A stretch of 64,000 bases of DNA from Tetragonia tetragonoides (GCA_038025085.1 CM076147.1:35006766-35070765); one strand, 5' to 3'. Shown: positions 25,201 through 36,792, counted from the first letter of the stretch. The notes: a model not told the origin generated them from the sequence alone. Program-made: numbers and translations.

Positions 25201-28200
25201 GATTTTTATAGGCTTGAGAAAATTAATACACCTTGCGTTAGTTGACATAAATTTTAATTAATCTGGGCCAACTAGGGAAGATCAAGTACTAAATGGTTAG
25301 TTGATTTTGTCCTGAAGCCCCTCAATTGGAATTTGGATGGCATGTATCCTGTTGATCAGCAGCTACTTTAATGTGCCTATTGCCTAAGGTTATTATTGGG
25401 AGGTTATATTAGCAGAGTCTCTGAACCAACTGACCCTCAGCTATTAGAGAATTATGCTGGGTATTAGGTTAACATGCTGTAATTGAGCCATTAGTTTTGT
25501 CAGTTGAGTTTCCTCATCAAAAAAAAAAACAAAAAAACAAAGGTTTCCTCAATTGAGTTTGATTGAGATTGATGCAAGTAGGAATCTGTTGAGACTAGGG
25601 TTATAAGTCTAATAGTAACTCAGGCAACTCATTAACTTTTATATCTGGGATAAATCTAGAATGCAGAGCGAGAGAGGCAGAGAGCAGAAGAGGATAGGAT
25701 AAATCCTACTGCCATTAGATTGGTTTTTATATGATCCAATGCATGTTTGAAGTATGTTTCAGTTTCATTTACTTGTTTGTTTAATATTATTATATGTTTT
25801 AATGTTATTCGTGTTGTTACTTTTCATTGGGCATGAGGAGATGACGATGATACTGTGCATGTGCGAACATGCATGAAAATATTGGATTTTAGGAATTAGT
25901 TATACCTAGAGAAAGGTGACAGTGATTTAGGAGATGTGGGGTTTTAGTTGTTTGTACAATAATCTATTAAGACAAGTGAGAAGGTATTTAAGATGTTTAA
26001 GGGCTTGAGGAATGTGTACAGGAGTTGGGAATTCAGAATTCTTACCCACAATCTTGTTTCCGTTATCATTATGATATAGTCCTTGTTAGATCCTGAATGT
26101 GCCATATTTTCTATATATCTATAAAATTTTTTAAAGTGGTTATTGGTGGTGCTCTTGCCCTTATGAAAATGTGGAGGTGTGGTTTCAGCGGCTTGTCTTT
26201 GTCATGCATACCACATTGTAATACCTGTGTTTTGACCTAATAGTTAGTAGAGCTGATGGAAAAAGGTAGATTACTTAATCCAAGCCTATTATGCGTCACG
26301 AGAATTTCCAGAAAAGAAGATTAAAAGATGGCTATATCATAAGCATTAATTTTATTAGAAGCTCTTTGTATATGTTTAAGCAAAGATAAATCAAATAAAC
26401 CTGTTTCTTGTGAGATTTGGCAAGAATAAATATGGTTGGCATACCATAGATTAAAGGAAAGAACTTGTCTACTTGTTGCTTTTTGGATGAGGTAAGAAGA
26501 GGTGGAGCCCCGTTGGTGCTCTGACTAGGCTAGCCCTTTGGATCAGATTAATCAGCTTATGATCTGTCGGAAGTATGACCAGGACAAAGAGGAACTTCTC
26601 TGTTATGGTACCAAAATTGAATTAGTTTGATTGAACAAGCAGAAATCCAAGCTGATACATAAGTGTTTTGGTGCTACAAAGTACAAAGTATAAATGAAAT
26701 ATGGAAGTGGCAGGTTGTCATTTATCTGTTCACAGTTTTTCTTTTTTTTATCTTATACTATGATTTGACTCGTTGCTTTGACGTCATTACACTTGGTTGT
26801 ATGGGATGAGCATATTGCATGTAAAGACATTTATGATTTTGCAGCTCCTGACTCCCATCTTCCTTGCCCTCTTTATGATCTCAGGAGGCCTATAAAAGCT
26901 GCAATTGCTGCTGCTTCTGAACATCTAGCTGGTTTGCTTCCTCATCATCTTGTCTACAGCCATGCCCATGAAACTGCTATTGAGGTGTGCAGGGTGTTAT
27001 TTTATCATATTACTGTCATTCTGTATTTCTGTTTCAATCGAAGCATTTAAAAGATTGCATTCGGAAGCATGATCATGCAGTTCTCATTTGATTGACCTCT
27101 TGACATGTTGAACTGGTTATGAATTCAAAAATAAGTATGTGCAGTTAAGTGTTTTTTTAATCGGAAACATTTGCTTCTAAAATTAGATGGAAAACCTTAA
27201 ACCTTTGGGTGATAATCATGACTGTCTGGTGAACAGATGCAGTATATTTGTTTATAGGCCCGTGGAACTTCCATGCATTTTTCCTGTGATTTACTGTCTT
27301 AATTTTTCTTTCTCCAACTCCCACTTCAATATGCTATAAGTTTGATATAGTAAGGGGCTCCTTTGCACTTTGTTCCATATTCATATTACATCTAGAGGTC
27401 CGCTGTTATAGTTCAACCAGAATGATAGGAAGAGTGACAAATTGATAATAATTATGCCAATGAGGATGGGGCTTATATCGTTATTTAATCGAGTGTATGC
27501 CCCAAGGAACACTATTTAGATAACAAAAATAATAGTGGCAAGAAATATCTTGTAGTTCTGCTGAGGAAGGATTTTCAATAGGATGTTCATGGATTACCTA
27601 TGACCTTTTGCTGCAAACTTTGGTGTTACAGATGAAATGAATTGCACTCACAAATTTAAGTTGTTGATATTGCATTTGCAGTTATCATATGATAGAATTG
27701 CATTCATCTGTCTCTAAATTGTGTTTAATGCATAGGACTGGATATGGTCAGTGGGCTGCAGCCCTTTGTCAATCACTTCTCAAGGTTGGCGTGTCTCCCA
27801 ATTTCACCTTGACACCATTGCCCGGAACTATATTATCACAAGTCTGGAAGAATCTATCCTGCTTGTGAACTCAGCCATTCATCGTCTGGTCCTGGAGCAG
27901 ACAAGTATCCTTGCTTTTACCGCTAATAATATTCAATTTGCTTTGTCATCCATGAAAAGTATTATAAATTTGGTCACAAGACAATTAGGTTTCTAGCTGC
28001 TTCGATTGGTGAAACTATAAGCTCTGAAAAGAAGTTGGAAATGTAGCAGAGATCTCTATTGGTCACAGGACAATTAGGTTTCTAGCTGCTTCTATTGGTC
28101 ATAGAACAATTAGGTTTCTAGCTGCTTCTATTGGTTTGGGTTCCTTTAATTGGAACTTGGAAATGTAGCAGAGATCTCTGAAAAGAAGTTGAGTGAGTGA

Positions 28201-29417
28201 AAAAGAAAGGAAACTGTAGCCCTGGCTTTCTCAAGACTATTGATTTTGTGGTATTGAAAACTGCAAATGTTATGCTGAATAAGCAATAAAGACCAACTAT
28301 AGATGCTATCGGATGGTCTTCATTTATGTTGACCTCTGGGTTTGGTAACATTGATTGGCAAAGACTCAGAAATTCAACTCTTTGATATAGACCTAGTATG
28401 TAGTGAGTATGTCCTCTGCTGAGTATGATTTAACATTTTAACTATATCCTAAGTATATTGAAATTCTTTCTTTGTGGCTACTTGACTGCAACCAGCTCAA
28501 AAATCATTTAAGCTTTTTCAGTCCCAGGAGCGTGAGCTAGTGAACAAGTATAATTTTGTTGTTGGCCTGTGGAGAAGAGTGAGTAACTGAAAATCCTTCA
28601 TATTCTTTCATAGACTCATGCTTATGTATTAATTTCTATGGTGATCAAAAACATTTTCAGGTCGCTACTGTCACTGGGGAGTTACGTCATGTTGATGCCT
28701 TGAGGCTGCTGCACACCCTGGACGATGCATCGATACGGTAAGGCATATGGGAACAGAAAGTACATTGCTAATGAGAATACCGGATGATGTTGTGGTGCAT
28801 GTAATGCATTTGCCTTCTGGTTCCTATTCATAGCAAAACATTAGATATATATTTTGCAAATTAAACACAAAATCCACATCTTGCACCTGGGGTAATCTGC
28901 ATCAATTTTCAATATTCTGGAAGAACTCTATATGCTATCCATATCCCAGACCTCGAGAGCTCAATGAACAAAGAGACGTAAACCGATAGCCTACACTATC
29001 TCTAGATATGTTTCTCGTGGATCTACTCTGTGCTTGTGTTGGGTGTGAATATATTTTCCATCTCCTTTCATTGAACACTAAACATGTCATCAATATCTTA
29101 GCTGTATAAGCTTCAGGTTTGCTACAGTTTGTGAGTTATCTTCATCCATGTGGTTGTGTCAACTGTTAACTGTACCAAGCATTTTGTGCTTCTTTTTAGT
29201 GTTCTTTCAGAAGTTTGAATTTGGTGTTAATTTTCCCTATTGCAGCTTTGTGGAGCAAGTAAATTCTACTGTTTCCCTGCTTCATCCATTACACTGCACA
29301 CGAGACAGGAAGGTGGAGGTGGTGTTTGACATGACAACGATTCCAGCTTTCTTGGTTGTCTTTTTTATCCTGTGGATAGTTCTAAAGCCAAAGCGAGCAA
29401 AGCCTAAGATTAACTGA
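13213..29417 (+). CDS. Large secreted/membrane-anchored protein of the AT5G58100 family (frameshift in exon 12)
   Basis: Twenty-five coding exons: 13213-13308, 15617-15737, 15847-15909, 16300-16401, 16492-16657, 16780-16878, 17147-17296, 17437-17476, 17682-17739, 17891-17973, 18646-18744, 18853-18969, 19049-19167, 19891-19961, 22049-22154, 22289-22428, 22590-22748, 23365-23468, 24273-24448, 24916-25105, 26885-26984, 27736-27904, 28496-28578, 28661-28737, 29246-29417. Apart from one extra A in the A-run at 18960-18964, all phases join to about 952 residues. A signal peptide (LSLLVFTLLL) leads and one transmembrane helix (IPAFLVVFFILWIVL) sits just before the lysine-rich C-terminus. Conserved blocks include VPLNFIFIGFEGKGN, ESWNLFSD and ARRAAAVPMLFVNGTYRK. 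I recall the Arabidopsis homologue being linked to pollen wall (exine) development; no catalytic motif is visible. As written, the frame ends at about residue 400. Confidence 0.9.
14150..14530 (-). mobile_element. Degenerate LINE reverse-transcriptase fragment in intron 1
   Basis: On the minus strand the pieces RDPLFSFIFTLVMDVLGRIL and YHLQFAHDTI (14264-14297) match the RT segment of plant L1 elements that normally reads RQGDPLSPxLF...HLxFADDT. The catalytic Asp pair is changed (FAHD), and stops and shifts surround it, so it is dead. It lies in the 2.3-kb first intron of the 25-exon gene. Ends were not delimited. Confidence 0.65.
21088..21325. mobile_element. Stowaway-type MITE
   Basis: Begins CTCCCTCCGTTTTTT and ends GAAGGGAGGGAG followed by TA, the standard termini of plant Tc1/mariner-derived Stowaway MITEs. 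Interior arms are complementary (TCAAGCTTTGACC against GGTCAAAGTTCGACCTTGA). The left flanking dinucleotide is TG, so one side of the TA target has mutated. Lies in intron 14 of the 25-exon gene. Confidence 0.85.
21533..21828. mobile_element. PIF/Harbinger-type MITE with TCA target duplication
   Basis: The ends GGTGGCGTTTACTAGG and, inverted, GGCCTCGTTTACTAGG continue as about 75-bp inverted repeats (TTGCAATCAAATGCAAT, TTTTATAGGGTAAATG). Direct TCA trinucleotides flank both sides (21530-21532 and 21829-21831), as expected for a TNA-targeting Harbinger MITE. 296 bp, in intron 14 of the 25-exon gene, 200 bp after the Stowaway element. Confidence 0.85.
22985..23262 (+). mobile_element. LINE 3'-end fragment in intron 17
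   Basis: Encodes VWDHIVYLASLWAKASGAFK at about 23058-23120, then a 3'UTR ending in the A-rich run near 23248. The same C-terminal block (W-D-x-V-x-x-L-A-S-x-W-A-K-A-x-G-A-F) occurs at 41488 (+) and 50200 (-), so three insertions of one L1 lineage are present. All are short 5'-truncated copies. Confidence 0.7.
23687..23834. mobile_element. Possible small MITE in intron 18
   Basis: Left ACTTGTTTAAGACGGTCTTTCCG and the reverse complement of the right end GCAAGTCTTTTGTGAGACC resemble each other over about 30 bp. The interior contains complementary GGGTCACT/AGTGACCC. No target duplication was resolved. Confidence 0.4.
27965..28140. repeat. Tandem repeat of about 35-90 bp in intron 22
   Basis: The string GACAATTAGGTTTCTAGCTG (third copy GAACAATTAGG...) recurs near 27980, 28067 and 28102. 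The longer block GGAAATGTAGCAGAGATCTC is also repeated (about 28038 and 28160). This points to local duplications inside one intron. Confidence 0.7.
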
Positions 29418-30914
29418 TCTTATGTAGAGGTATTAGGTTTAGTTTGTTTTTAGTACTTTTTTGGGGGGAGGGTTAGAGGGTGAAGGAGTTGATAATCACA
29501 GTGAGCATTTTGTTCATATCGAATTTTATAGAACTGCAATCGATAAATTTTTTCCTCAAGAATCATGTCTACAGTTACTATTTCTTTTGAATCATAAGCA
29601 ACACTGCTCCAATATGCTTGTTCTCATTTTTGTGCTCCAAGGCCTTACTTCGTCAATTGTAGTTCTCTAAACACCACACCGTCTTCTCCGCCATGGTTAT
29701 AAACCTTTACAAGCTCAAGCACAATATTTGTAGCTTCAATCTTGTCAGCATGGGATGTGCTGCTGGAATTGTGCCATTTATTTAGCTCAGACCTTTTGAG
29801 GGTTTATCCAAGATCATATGCACACTGGAAATATTAGCTATTCAAGGTACACGGGAAAGGATATTGATATGATACTCTCAAATTGCTTCCATAGAATGGA
29901 AGGTGCTGCTATGCTAAGGTGCTGCTATGCTACTCTCAAATCATCACCTTGATCATAGGAAGTCCAAGTATGAGTTGAAACATGTATCTCTGTATATATA
30001 AGGGCTTGGAATGGGTAGTGCAAGTCGCATTCCACTTGATACCCAAATGACCTGAGCTCGTGTCTCATTGTCAAATAAGAGTGGAGACTCCATGCCCTGT
30101 TTAAAATAAAAGAAAAAAAAAGATAAATCATGTATAATCAATAAGGCAAGGGGTTTGAATATAGGTCCAAGTTACACCCTCCCTAAATATCTAGGTCTTA
30201 CAAAAAAACAAATCTAGTTGGGTGATGAACCAACAAACTTTCAACCTTTATTTTCCCTCTTCTTTTTCTTTATTGTGGTTTGCAGTTGAAGTATCAGTAT
30301 GAACTGACATACTTAGAAGCTAAGAATAAAGCGAGGTGAGGCGACAAATGAGGTGAGGTGATAGGTTTAGCAACAAGTGGAACAAGATTATCTCGGAGCA
30401 AATATAAGTCAATAAACTATTAATCTCAAAACAACCTTCAAAGCAATATTAGTCTAAAGCTGACAAAAATAAAATTGTTAAAAAAAAACACGTTTATATG
30501 CGCTCCCGACATTCACTTTACGTTTACAAAAGCTTTTGATATAAAGATTACCAATTGTCACCTTGCGTTTACAGAATCTTTTGATGTAAATGTCAGGCCA
30601 ACCACAATGAAATCAAAATCATATAAAACACACACAGAAAAAACAATTTCATTTTTTCAAATAAAAATAATATTGCATTTCAGAAACAAATAAAATTGAA
30701 ACACATATATAAATCAAATCAAAACAACAAATAATCAAATGAATATTTCATTTCATATACAATATCAGAAATCAAATTAATCAAATCTCAATCAAAATAA
30801 TAGTTAGGGTACGTTAGGTTAGGTTAGGTTAGGTTAGGTTTTGTCATGAATAATTTTGACCAGGCTATTATGATATTGTAAACAATGGGTTGGCAAATAG
30901 TGTTACTCCAACAC
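29418..30914. other. Intergenic region left of the PMD MULE
   Basis: The 3' flank of the 25-exon gene followed by AT-rich sequence. Contains a 15-bp tandem repeat AGGTGCTGCTATGCT (about 29901-29935) and two diverged copies of a 60-bp unit with CGTTTACA and TCTTTTGAT (30515-30600). A pentamer tract of GTTAG units lies at 30813-30840. No gene recognised. Confidence 0.5.
30813..30840 (+). repeat. (GTTAG)n pentamer tract
   Basis: Five to six exact units of GTTAG, 73 bp before the MULE target site. The unit is one T and one G short of the plant telomere repeat TTTAGGG, and the tract is short, so it is treated as a microsatellite. Confidence 0.9.
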
Positions 30915-31065
30915 ACTATATAGTATGATTTCCTCAAATATACATCATTCACAAACTAATTCCCAAATTAGCTTCGGTTCAAAACTATTTCCCCACATAT
31001 ACACCACGTAGGATCGGACTGTGGCCTGGAAGCGATTTTTATTTTTTTTTAAAGCGAAAAGCAAA

Positions 31066-31175
31066 GCCGCTGTGGGCCAGCGCGGCTCTTATGTAAGCTG
31101 CTGTCGCCCACAGCGGCTTAAGGAAGCCGCTGTCGCCCACATCGGCTTTTAGAAGCAGCTGTCCGCAACAGCGGC
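31066..31175. repeat. Four palindromic 21-bp motifs at 29-31 bp spacing, left end of the PMD MULE
   Basis: GC-rich palindromes of the form GCCGCTGT-n5-ACAGCGGC lie at 31066-31086, 31097-31117, 31126-31146 and 31155-31175. The first two lie in the inverted repeat, the last two just inside it. The right end has two matching copies at 36402-36422 and 36371-36391. Starts are 31, 29 and 29 bp apart, close to three helical turns. Repeated subterminal sites of this sort are typical of transposase binding; that role is inference. Confidence 0.85.
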
Positions 31176-31590
31176 TTTTGCTGTTGCATTTTCCCAGCGC
31201 TTTTCTTTGTTAATTTTCCCCACATTTTCTCTGTAGACATATCAACCTGCATAACCAAATACTGAAGCAGCAAAAAATCCAGACGCCGCTCAACCAACAG
31301 TTCATCCAAATTTATATTCCATTGAAAAAATAAACTGATAGTTGATCCAAATTACACATCCCTAAAAGATTTCATTAATCACCAACATAATGTCAATACA
31401 AGCCAAAGTTGAGTTAACATAACTCAAATCACCCAAAGAAAATACAACCAACACTACTCCTGCTTACACCCATAGCAAACAAAACAGTAGCTCACACCTA
31501 AACAACATTAGCAGTACAAAACCTATGAGCAACACCATTACAGTAGCTATGAACCAGCAATAACACCATCACAACAGCAGAACCAGACCT

Positions 31591-34500
31591 CTATGGAACT
31601 CCATCTCGTCCCATGCTCTCCTCGATCCTCAAAGAATGTGGAGACTCTATGATAGTTGACAATGATTGCACTGAGGATGTCATGGTAGAGCTCAAAGTAG
31701 ATTTAGTTGTCCGAGGTCGTTGCCTAAATGTCAAAATGGGAGAAGTTTTGGTAAAAGGAGATGCAGATACCGGTGGGGTGGGAGTAATTGGAGTGGCAGG
31801 GCTAGGGGAAAGGGAAGGAAATTCAAGCATATCCACAGGCATTTCTGGAAGCGTAGACCATGGTTGAATAGGCATAAGTGGAGGAGTAGGCCGAGGCAGG
31901 GGTCGTGGAGGAGTAGGCCGAGGCAAGGCTCGTGGAGTAGGTCTAGGCAAAGGCTGTGGAGGAGCTTGAGGCAAAGGTCGTGGAGAAGGTTGAAGTGGAG
32001 GTGGAGTAAGTATTTGTGGAGTATGAGAAGGTGAAATTTGAACTGATGGTGTAGGAGAAGGTGAAATTTGAACAGATGGTGTAGGAGAAGGTGAAAATTG
32101 GACCGATGGTGGTCGTTCTAGATGTCGATCTGCAGGTGGAGACTCAATAAGATGTCGACTACCAGCTGTATTTAGACATTGGTCGCAATACATCGCTATG
32201 TTGCCAAGTAAAGATCGTACATTTGGAGGATACTCCGCACCAGCTTGATCTAACTCACCTTGACATTTCTTTGCTATGGTGGCTATACCGTTGGTCTACA
32301 TAAGACGTAAAGCACAATCAATAAAATGAAGTTGTTAGAAAAAATAAATGCAGATTATTATACTTACCAGCACACGCAATTGCGCATAACCAGGTTGATA
32401 CTCAGTTGGAGATGATGGTAATAATGGAGTAATAAAGCGACGTGTAATTCCTCTATACCATATCATATAAGGATCATTATACTCCATATGTCCACGAAAT
32501 AAATCACCAGTAACAACACTCTGAAGATAGCTATCCCACTCAGAAACATAGACACGATGATGTTTGGCCCAATCCATCTTGTTCTTTCCACGACGATCTG
32601 TTTTATGCAACTGAAGACCAGTGTCACATGGCATAGGAGCCAACTGCCGAAGACCAAATTGATGCATAACACGATCAGGCAAATGCATCTCAACAATGTC
32701 AAAACATATGAGTGGGGCCCTGACACGCCACACAGTGTCATCTACCCCCGGTAGTGACTCCAAGATCTGAGAAGTATATGGCTCCCATATAAACTACAAA
32801 GTAAAAAATTGATTGCTCATTTAGGAAAAAAAAATTACATCAATTAACAACTATATGTTCAATTAACAACTGACTAAAAAGACTAAAGATAATTACATCA
32901 ATCTCAACCTATTGTTTAGTGTTGCACGTGTTGTGAGGAATCACAACAAACAATGGTTATTGACTTACTAGCAACAACACTATTCACAAAGATGCAATGA
33001 GTCTCTAGCTAAAGCAACACTAAATGAGATAAACCTGATCATCACGCTGATGGTCCAGTGCGTCTCTATAATATGCAAGTCCTTTTGGCAAGTCAGCCCT
33101 CTGAAGTGATCTTCGAAGCCACCTGTCATCATGCAATAAAAAAAAATTATAGCTTAAAGTAAATTTTCTAAACAGTAAGAGTACATATGAAGTTATCATA
33201 TACCTGCATCCTAAAGGATCACGATCAGGCTGATACTGCTCATTTGGTTCTATATCCGGGTCTATATGAGAGCCGAGAACTGGTCTACCAATAGGAATGC
33301 GCTCCCAAGCCCACAACTATCCAAAGACAAATATATCAAACACAAAATCATATACACCTTACATGGGAATAAGCTAGTCAGTGTATTACCTGTAAGAGTA
33401 TCAAAGGTCCAGCAATATCCTTCACACCTCGTTTAGACGCCCGACAAAGGTGACGATACATAAAGGCAAGTGTCGCACCCCCCCAGCTGTACTCTGATGC
33501 TTTCCTAAGATCCCGAAGCAACGGCAAATAGATGACCTAAATCTCATTGCCTGACTTATCAGCAAATAAAATCGCTCCCATCAATGCAAGGATATATGCT
33601 CTAGCATGATACTGAATAATGACATCATTTGCATCCGGTGGGAGAACACTGAAGGTTTCTATAAGCCAACCAATGTTTAGGGCAGATCCTGAAAGCATCC
33701 CCATTGCTATTATATATCCTAACAACTCCTCTACCAACCCAAACCAATTATGATCGGCAGTCCCTGTCACTGGATAGCCACGCACTGGCAAGCGCAGCAA
33801 GACTGCTACATCTTGTAAAGTTATGGTGGCCTCACCAACAGCAAGGTGAAATGTATGAGTCTCTTGACGCCACCTCTCTACTAGAGCGGTAATAAGTCCC
33901 CTATCTAAAGGTAAAAAACACAACCTATGTAAGCCATAGAAACCGGCTTCTCTAACATAATCTAAGACACGACTATCTCTTTCTCCCCAATCTTGCAAAG
34001 CCTTCAAGTGTTGCCTGCAGTTTAAAGGTGTTGAAACCTGTAAAACCAATAATTAGTTCAACAAATGAAGAAAACAAAACCTGAAATTGTGAGAGAAGTG
34101 GAAGAAAATGGACAGCAACATCAACAGGCCTTATTTTAAATCCTGAATTTGTGGTTTAGCATTTCAAACTTTGATCTTTCTTGACTAAACCACAATGAAA
34201 ATCATCTGTTTTTGCTTCCTTCTTTATCAATACTTCGCAACAATTACAAAGTAGAGGACAGCTTCCATATCCTACATGGCTTCTTTCTCCTGTTTCCTGA
34301 TGGTAGCAATGCAGTTGTAGTTGCTATGTGTATATTATCTTGAAAGTGATAACTTCTTAGCAATTCATTGTTCCATTCCTAGGGCATTGATCATATTCAT
34401 CCGCATCATGCTGTTGACACACACATTTTGACTTACGTATTTGAATGCTTTAAAGAAGCACAATACGGCTGGAAGCCTACTTTGTATAAGACATTTAACT

Positions 34501-35220
34501 AGATTGGTGTTGCAAATAAAAATTTAGTGCTTCTGTAACTCTATATTCATTCCCTATTCTGTTTACTTATCTAAATGATGTCTTCTGTACAAACAGAACA
34601 TTACGCTTCTTCCTTAACAGATTATTTCTTCTCAAAACAACTTATTTGGCATAGTTTGGTCTTTACTGAACTTCTATGAGAGATTCCTGTATTCATACCC
34701 CATCATCGGTAAGAAATCAGGCAGGCAAGAATGTGCTTTATGCCTACCCTGGCTATCAAAACAGGGGTAGTACTTGTTTGCTAAGTTCAGGTCACATTGT
34801 GAATTTGTGATGACCACAAAAAATAAAGAAGAAAAAAGGTCACATTGTGCTGACATATTTTCAGATTTTCTAATTACAACAGGTATATAAGTAGGTAAAA
34901 TCCGAGACAACAAAGCTTGCACAGAATGATTGAAAAACTTTGTCACAATTGAGCTCATACAGACCATAGGTAAATCCTGAATTTGTGGTTTAGCATTTCA
35001 AACTTTAATCTAAGCGTAGAGATAAATAGGGCACATTTGTGAAACAGGTTTGAGATTGATTACGACTTTTATTCAAAAGCACTTCATTATGACACCATAT
35101 AGGTAGTATAAGAAACAGAAAGCACATTACCTGACCACTCCACACATCTTGACTTCTATGGTGTTGTTGTAATGTAAGAACGGATGGATCATGAGGTCCC
35201 GGATCCACCGTTAACTCCAT
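31591..35220 (-). pseudogene. Plant mobile domain (PMD, MAIN/PP7-long-form-like) gene with in-frame stop
   Basis: Six exons on the minus strand: 35131-35220, 33390-34037, 33204-33316, 33035-33122, 32368-32793 and 31591-32295. They join in phase to 690 codons. The start is MELTVDPGPHDPSVLTLQQH. The PMD core follows (YGLHRLCFLPLDRGLITALV, HTFHLAVGEATITLQDVAVL, LLRLPVRGYPVTGT, SEYSWGGATLAFMYRHLC, GPLILLQLWAWERI), then a second conserved block (YQPDRDPLGCRWLRRSLQR) and a proline/serine-rich repeat tail (PSPTPSVQISPSPTPS). Codon 197 is TAG (33537-33539) where the family reads on (NEI-stop-VIYLPLLRDL); all other frames and splice sites are intact, so this looks like a recent C-to-T loss. Family members MAIN/MAIL1 act in the nucleus in transposon silencing and gene expression. 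The whole gene lies inside the MULE. Confidence 0.85.
34137..35011. repeat. 41-bp direct repeat bracketing part of PMD intron 1
   Basis: TAAATCCTGAATTTGTGGTT and the following 21 bp occur at 34137-34177 and again at 34971-35011 with one mismatch, enclosing about 790 bp of AT-rich intron. Too long for an ordinary target duplication; it may reflect an unequal exchange or filler synthesis. No coding content between the copies. Confidence 0.75.
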
Positions 35221-36744
35221 GAAATCTACAAGAAACACATCTGACTATCAGCAAGCACAAAACAAAACCTTCCACCACTATAACTAACATCTCCTTCCTT
35301 TTCAATAATATCTCCGCCATAATAACATATAATAGGGTAACCTGAGTATTCCATCTTCCTTGTTCCATGCAAAGATATCAAATTTATTAAACCAAAATAA
35401 CAATAATAATCACAATTTATGAATAACATATAATTATATGGAGTAACTGTTTATTAGGTAACAAAATTGAAATAAAAGTTGCAACTGATTCAATGGATTA
35501 AACATTACATAACAAATTCACCCCCAATTTATGAATGAAATTATTTTAATCACTATCAAATGAAACTACATTACCATGTAACCAGAAATACTATGAAAAT
35601 TCAGAACTAAATAATCAGAATGCAATAACAGAGATTGGCCAATTGACCGTGTGTGTTTGTCATTCCAGGTGAGGAGTGAGTGATGTTAACCAGATAAATT
35701 GCAGTTTCAACAATTGGTTTTATCTTGTGTTCTGAAACAGAGCAGGTTAGGTTTATGTCATTACTATGGAGCCATTTTGTATCATAGCCAGTTAGGGGTT
35801 CAGTTGAATTTGGTTCTCTTTTTTGTTTTTTAAACTTTTCTGGTGAAATGAATGGAATTGCATCTTTTCCTTCTTGATGAAATCAGTCTCCTGTTGTTGC
35901 TAAGTACCCGTGCTTATTGCTGACAAACAGAAAACACGAACAAAATAGCAAAACTGACAAAAAACTAACAGAATAGCATAATCTCAAAATTAGGGTTCTA
36001 CTCCTCACAAATTATAGCACGATTCAAATAAAGACTCAACCTTTGGCAAAATCTAGAACTAAACGCATGAAATTAGGGTAAAGAATTACCTTTTCTCAAA
36101 CTTCCCCAAAAAGATTAGGGCTTCAACAAATTTTGGGTTGCCGACTGTAGAATGATCGCACGGCGAGGATGACCGGCGACGCTGACGACGAGCCTGACCA
36201 CGAGAGGACTGAGCACACGGCGGGGGAGGGGGGTAGCAGCGAACGCGGGGGAGGGGGGTAGCAGCGAACGCGGGGGAGGGAGAGCAGGGTAGTGTGAGAA
36301 TGATCGCGGGGGTGAGAGGATTCGAATGGTCACAGAGCTATTCTATATTAAAAAAATAGAAGGAAAATGAACCGTTGTGGGCGACAGCGGCTTACATAAG
36401 AGCCGCGCTGGCCAACAGCGGCTTTGCTTTCGCTATTAAAAAAATAATAAAATTCGCTTCCAGGCCACAGTCCGATCCTACGTGCTGTATATGTGGGGAA
36501 ATAGTTTTGAACCGAAACTAATTTGGGAATTAGTTTGTAAATGATGTATATTTGAGGAAATCACACCACTATATAGGAAGTACAAACATTTTTCTTGGTT
36601 TCAGTGATTTTTTTTTTATATATCTTAAATTTCAAGTTGGCATATCAAAGGAGTCTTTGGACCCTAAGACAAAAAATTAGAAAAAATGTTGATATATTTT
36701 TTTTATGGCCAAATTTGATTTTGATGCTGGAAAGCTATGATTGT

Positions 36745-36792
36745 TTTATTTTTATTTTTATTTTTATTTTTATTTTTATTTTTATTTTTATA
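36745..36792. repeat. (ATTTTT)n hexamer microsatellite
   Basis: About eight tandem ATTTTT units. A second tract of the same hexamer lies at about 54446-54500. Confidence 0.9.

Larger units (their letters stand above)
30924..36567 (-). mobile_element. Mutator-like element carrying a plant mobile domain gene
   Basis: Terminal inverted repeats of about 196 bp (30924-31119 and 36371-36567) match base for base over long runs, for example CCTCAAATATACATCATT and GTAGGATCGGACTGTGGCC. A perfect 9-bp direct repeat ACTATATAG (30915-30923 and 36568-36576) lies immediately outside, as MULEs produce. The element is 5.64 kb. It has no recognisable MURA/MULE transposase and its only gene-like content is a PMD (MAIN-like) gene on the minus strand. 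The termini and adjacent DNA contain GC-rich 21-bp palindromes at 29-31 bp spacing. PMD genes are known to be associated with transposons in many angiosperms. Confidence 0.93.

Noticed and set aside
29925..30141. Possible LTR or virus-derived fragment after the 25-exon gene
   Set aside because: No TG..CA ends, primer-binding site or recognisable coding match could be found.
30813..30840. Interstitial telomere
   Set aside because: The unit is GTTAG, not TTTAGGG, and only about 28 bp long.
31613..32034. Plus-strand frames of 84 and 104 codons
   Set aside because: They are antisense to the proline-rich last exon of the PMD gene; the Arg/Trp-rich composition is a by-product of that repeat.
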